A DNA stretch of 64,000 nucleotides, taken from Deltaproteobacteria bacterium ADurb.Bin207. Its GTDB lineage: Bacteria; Myxococcota_A; Polyangia; Polyangiales; Polyangiaceae. Both the position numbers and the translations under genes were made by a program. The stretch lies in assembly GCA_002070115.1 (NCBI GenBank), contig MWCO01000009.1, positions 1 through 64,000 of the forward strand, in the 5' to 3' direction. Numbering within the stretch: position 1 is the first letter of the stretch; every line of letters starts with the position of its first letter. Below, in pieces: positions 60,652-64,000 of this stretch. The notes under the pieces were generated by a model that had not been told where the DNA came from, searched no databases, and saw nothing but the letters and a program-made list of their open reading frames with translations.

Positions 60652-62739
60652 TTACTCTTCTTCGTCGATAGCCTTGAACCCGGAATCCTTGATGATCTTT
60701 TCCTGTAGCTGGGCAGGTACCGGCTCGTAACGGTCCATCGTCATCGAATACGTCCCCGTGCCTTGCGTAAGCGCACGCAATTTGGGCTCGTATTCGAGCA
60801 CCTCGACCAACGGTGCCTGCGCATTGACGACACTGAACTGATCTTGTGTTTCGCTGCCAAGGATTCGGCCGCGACGACTGTTCAAATCGCCCATGATGTC
60901 GCCCAGCGCCGCGGTCGGAACAGTGATTTCCATCTTGACCATAGGCTCGAGCAAGATCGGACCCGCTTTGGCCATGGCCGCCTTGAAGGCCTTGGAACCA
61001 GCAAGCTGGAAAGCTGCATCCGAGGAATCCACATCGTGATACTTGCCGTCGAATAAACGGACCTTGAAGTCGACCACCTGGAATCCCGCGAGGAAGCCTC
61101 GCGCTGCGCTCTTGACGATTCCTTTCTCGACACTCGGGATGAAGTTGCGAGGAATCGCTCCACCGACGATGGCATCGTCGAAAACGAATCCTTCGCCGCG
61201 ACTCGTGGGCTCCATATCAATGAGGCATACACCAAACTGTCCGTGACCACCGGTCTGCTTCTTATGCTTCCCTTCGATGTTCGTCACCTTGCGTGTGATG
61301 GTTTCGAGGTAGGGGATCTTGGGCGGACCAAGGGTGATGTCCGTTCCAAAACGACGACGCAGACGCTCGCCCGTCACGTCGAGATGAAGCTGGCTGAGGC
61401 CAGCACAGATGAGGTCGTGGGTTTGCTCATCATGATAGACTTTCAGCGAGTTGTCTTCTTCGGAGAGTTTGGAAAGCCCCTGGGCTATCTTCTCTCCACT
61501 ACCACGATCGCTGAGAATGACGACACGGGCAAATAGGGCGGGCGGAACCTCGGGCGCGTCGAAAACGAACGGCTTCTTGTCTTCCGTAATCGTATCGCCC
61601 GTTTTCACCGTCTTGAGCTTGGCGATGGATACGATGTCTCCCGCATACGCTTCACCCAACGCACTTCCCGCAGGCTTGCCCACCACATTGAAAATTCCAC
61701 CCACCCGCTCCTTGGAGTCACCATTGAGAATGTAGGCGTCGCTCTTGAGCGTACCCGAAAGAATACGCACGATGGCATTTCTACCCGCGTGCTGATCAAT
61801 CGTGGTTTTGAAGCAAAACGCCGTCAGAGCAGCCTCCGGCTTGGCCTCTCGAATCTCCGGCTCTTGCCCCTTGCTCCGCACCTCGGTACGCGTCGTCGCA
61901 GGCGGAAAGTAATCGACAATCGCATCCAGCAACGGAATGACACCGTAAGGGGAACCTCCCGCAAAGTAGTAAAGAGGAACGAGCGACCCGGAAGAAATGG
62001 CCTTGTGCATGCCCGCTTCCATTTCCTTGTCGGATAAATCGCCTTGATCCAAGTACTTCTCCGTCAGCTCATCATCCGTGGACGCAATCTCATCCACCAA
62101 ACGCATCCGAGCTTCCTCCACCACATCCTTGACCTCTTCCGGGATCGCATCGCTTGCTTTGGTTTTCGGCCCATCCGGTGTGCCCACATAAACCTTGCGG
62201 CCCAGCAAATCGACCAACCCCTTGAGATCCGAACCTTCACCCACCGTCACTTGCATGTGCGCAAGCGAAAGCTTCAAACGCTTCTTCACGGATTCGATGA
62301 CCGGCTCGAGATGGATATGCTCGAGATCGCACTTCGAAAAAACAAGGAACCGAGGCAACCCCATTTCGATCGCCCAATGATTCAGACGATCTGTCATCGG
62401 CTGCACACCGTCTTTGCCCGAAACTACGAGAATCACCGCATCCGCCGCCGCCATGGCAAGACGCGTATCACCAAAAAACGATCCCTCTCCTGGCGTGTCG
62501 ATGATGTTGATCTTCGTGTCGTTCCATACCACGTGGCCTACGCTGGTCGAAAGCGTCCCCTCGCGCGTAATCTCCTCGGGCTCATCATCCAAAACGCTCG
62601 TCTTGGTCGCGATGCTCCCCATCGCAGGAGTCGAGCCCCCCACGTACAGCATGCCCTCGATGAGCGTCGTCTTCCCAACGCCCTTGTGACCTACCACGAC
62701 AACGTTTCGGATCTTCTGGGGTTCGAACCCGTTGGCCAT
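60652..62739 (-). CDS. Elongation factor G-like GTPase (FusA2-type)
   Basis: A 695-residue translational GTPase with five EF-G-like domains. G1 is GHKGVGKT (17-24). The G3 loop is DTPGEGSF (81-88): the His that activates water in EF-G (DTPGHVDF) is Glu. G4 reads SKCD in place of NKxD. These changes match the EF-G-like paralogue group (FusA2/EF-G-II) and not the main translocase. It may act in ribosome recycling or stress. AGGAGAGCAGGAAC precedes the ATG. Confidence 0.88.
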   Translation of the reverse strand: MANGFEPQKIRNVVVVGHKGVGKTTLIEGMLYVGGSTPAMGSIATKTSVLDDEPEEITREGTLSTSVGHVVWNDTKINIIDTPGEGSFFGDTRLAMAAADAVILVVSGKDGVQPMTDRLNHWAIEMGLPRFLVFSKCDLEHIHLEPVIESVKKRLKLSLAHMQVTVGEGSDLKGLVDLLGRKVYVGTPDGPKTKASDAIPEEVKDVVEEARMRLVDEIASTDDELTEKYLDQGDLSDKEMEAGMHKAISSGSLVPLYYFAGGSPYGVIPLLDAIVDYFPPATTRTEVRSKGQEPEIREAKPEAALTAFCFKTTIDQHAGRNAIVRILSGTLKSDAYILNGDSKERVGGIFNVVGKPAGSALGEAYAGDIVSIAKLKTVKTGDTITEDKKPFVFDAPEVPPALFARVVILSDRGSGEKIAQGLSKLSEEDNSLKVYHDEQTHDLICAGLSQLHLDVTGERLRRRFGTDITLGPPKIPYLETITRKVTNIEGKHKKQTGGHGQFGVCLIDMEPTSRGEGFVFDDAIVGGAIPRNFIPSVEKGIVKSAARGFLAGFQVVDFKVRLFDGKYHDVDSSDAAFQLAGSKAFKAAMAKAGPILLEPMVKMEITVPTAALGDIMGDLNSRRGRILGSETQDQFSVVNAQAPLVEVLEYEPKLRALTQGTGTYSMTMDRYEPVPAQLQEKIIKDSGFKAIDEEE

Positions 62740-62767
62740 GTTCCTGCTCTCCTTACAATGAATCCTT

Positions 62768-62783
62768 CTCCGGGACCCCGGAG
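62768..62783 (-). promoter_or_regulatory. Leader hairpin of the EF-G-like gene
   Basis: CTCCGGG and CCCGGAG are a near-gapless perfect palindrome (CTCCGGGACCCCGGAG) 29 bases before the EF-G-like start, in its mRNA leader. It could be a protein-binding operator or a stem that limits translation. There is no T run, so it is not an intrinsic terminator by itself. Confidence 0.3.
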
Positions 62784-62977
62784 GACGGAAGGCGGTATCC
62801 TAATCAAGCGAGGCGCGAAAGCTAGCGGACCATGGCACCCCAGTCCACGACACCGTACGAATTTTTGCCCCATGCCTCCCCCAAGCCGTTTTCATACCTG
62901 CTACCACCGCTATTTGACGCAATGCGTAATATCTTGCGCATTCCCCCCTGACCCTTCGCCGGTGTAGTGCCACTGCC

Positions 62978-64000
62978 ATGACCGCCCGAATAACGTTTCT
63001 ACACGTATCGCTGCTTGTCCTGGCAAGGCTTGCGATGACGGCGGTCGTAGGGCTGTTCGGCTTCGATGCCGTGTCCGATGATGATTTCGCTCGGGTGGTG
63101 ATTTCACAAGGATTTGCATCGACACCCAAACTCGACCCCAGCGCAACCAGTTGGCTGCCCTTTCCGTTTTGGCTCACAGGGACCGCCATGATCCTGACCA
63201 AACCGACCGTGGTCGTGGCCAAAATACTCTCGGTTGTCTTGGCATGTGGTTCGGGGTTGCTTGTCTATGGTGCCGCCCGGCTTTGCAAAATCACCCCAGA
63301 ATCCGCACTGTTAGGAACATTGGGGTGGACGGTTGTGCCGACGGGCGTGCTTTTGGGTGCCGCGACAGTCCCCGAATTGCCCACGGCTGCCTTGTGCGCT
63401 TCGGCGCTACTGCTTCTTCGCCGTTCCGACATCGCCTCGGCTTTCATGGCCAGCGCTTTGGTTTTCCCCGCGACGCTGTCTCGCTACGAAGCCTGGCCGG
63501 TCGCGTTTTGCGTGGCCGCGGCCACCCTTCGCAACGCATGGAAATCGGATGCCACCCGTGGTGCGCTCGCAGCCTCTCTCGGCGTTGCTTGCCTTGCTTG
63601 CCTCGGCCCCCTGAGCTGGATGGGGTGGAATCACGTAGCCCACGGTGATGCTCTCCACTTTCACGCGCGTGTCTCCTCGTATTGGTTTGCCTGGGGTGGC
63701 GCATCCAACATCGTAGATTTTTGGCTCACCTTCGCCAAACCACTGGCCGTCGATGCGATCGTCCTTGCCGTGTTCGTAGCCGCAGTGGCGTACAACGCGC
63801 GCCATAGTCCAAAAATCATTACCTGGTGGGTACCGGCGATATCGAGCGTAGTCGTCGTAGCCGCTTTGATCGCGGCTCAATGCGCTGGAGCCGCTCCCAC
63901 GCACCATCCCGATCGTTCGTTGTTGTTCCTTTGGGCCGTGGGTTGGATGGCCGTGATGGATAGGGGGCTAACGGCGAAACCTCTGCGCTACACCCTGTTT
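62978..64000 (+). CDS. GT-C-like membrane glycosyltransferase (3' partial)
   Basis: The first 341 codons of a polytopic membrane protein, open to the right edge; the stop is outside the window. The N-terminal membrane helix (ITFLHVSLLVLARLAMTAVV) is followed by an acidic loop SDDDFAR, as in the DD/DE catalytic loop of GT-C glycosyltransferases such as ArnT and mannosyltransferases, then at least eight further hydrophobic helices. It is likely to transfer a sugar from a polyprenyl-phosphate donor. The acceptor cannot be inferred. Confidence 0.7.
   Translation, partial: MTARITFLHVSLLVLARLAMTAVVGLFGFDAVSDDDFARVVISQGFASTPKLDPSATSWLPFPFWLTGTAMILTKPTVVVAKILSVVLACGSGLLVYGAARLCKITPESALLGTLGWTVVPTGVLLGAATVPELPTAALCASALLLLRRSDIASAFMASALVFPATLSRYEAWPVAFCVAAATLRNAWKSDATRGALAASLGVACLACLGPLSWMGWNHVAHGDALHFHARVSSYWFAWGGASNIVDFWLTFAKPLAVDAIVLAVFVAAVAYNARHSPKIITWWVPAISSVVVVAALIAAQCAGAAPTHHPDRSLLFLWAVGWMAVMDRGLTAKPLRYTLF

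Overview
The window looks like a chromosome segment of a Myxococcota bacterium, probably Polyangia-like. The signs are an adjacent mglB-mglA pair (gliding and polarity GTPase switch), PilZ and roadblock proteins, Ser/Thr kinases with zinc ribbons, PEGA proteins, thrombospondin-3 repeats, several Cys-rich lipoproteins and few hairpin terminators. Base composition is moderately GC-rich and fairly even. I see no insertion sequence, phage or CRISPR array. Two parS-type palindromes (577-592 and 1646-1661) suggest the left end lies in the ParB loading zone, usually near the replication origin.

Layout. 1-2.5 kb: end of a CcmA-like ABC ATPase, the parS sites, zapA with a secreted protein, and a lipoprotein. 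2.7-11.1 kb, minus strand: mglBA; then dnaK and grpE; then a translationally coupled run of a thrombospondin-3/OmpA-like protein, a HEAT-repeat protein and xseB. 11.3-16.3 kb, plus strand: two epimerase-type SDR enzymes, nusB, a stand-alone M17 N-terminal domain, a small membrane protein, a SurA/PrsA-like lipoprotein and a roadblock-like protein. 16.4-18.3 kb: a PilZ gene 2 nt from an RNase G gene. 18.4-26.2 kb: a DEDD exonuclease, an acyl-CoA carboxylase beta subunit, a sulfatase-fold lipoprotein lacking its active-site residues, and a 1053-residue receiver/PATAN/PEGA-like regulator.

26.4-35.3 kb: two lipoproteins, glutaredoxin, a ClpB-type disaggregase with a degenerate first ATPase site, and the most interesting locus. 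That locus holds a 23-codon ORF with a Shine-Dalgarno sequence, two compact radical SAM proteins, two HxsD-family proteins and an HxsB-type SPASM radical SAM maturase, nearly all with overlapping starts and stops. It resembles a peptide-modification system related to His-Xaa-Ser, but without a His-Xaa-Ser repeat precursor or a classical HxsC. A further gene at 44.9-47.4 kb encodes two complete radical SAM domains in one polypeptide, behind a SMI1/KNR4 gene; it may be functionally linked.

35.4-44 kb: cutA, two zinc-ribbon Ser/Thr kinases (one fused to an AAA/TPR module), a Cys-rich lipoprotein and a PilB-N-terminal-domain protein. 47.4-64 kb: a lipoprotein, an orphan FliI/SctN ATPase, pssA, an ECF sigma factor with a small membrane partner, tRNA-Ala(GGC) with its terminator, a histone-H1-like protein, a GAF-GGDEF diguanylate cyclase, phoH, a porin, a TPR-PEGA protein, a POT peptide transporter, an EF-G-like GTPase lacking the catalytic His, and the start of a GT-C-like membrane glycosyltransferase cut by the window end.

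Themes are polarity and c-di-GMP signalling (MglBA, PilZ, GGDEF, PATAN regulator, kinases), proteostasis (DnaK/GrpE, ClpB, SurA-like) and radical SAM peptide chemistry. No sequence search could be run: family names come from recognised motifs.
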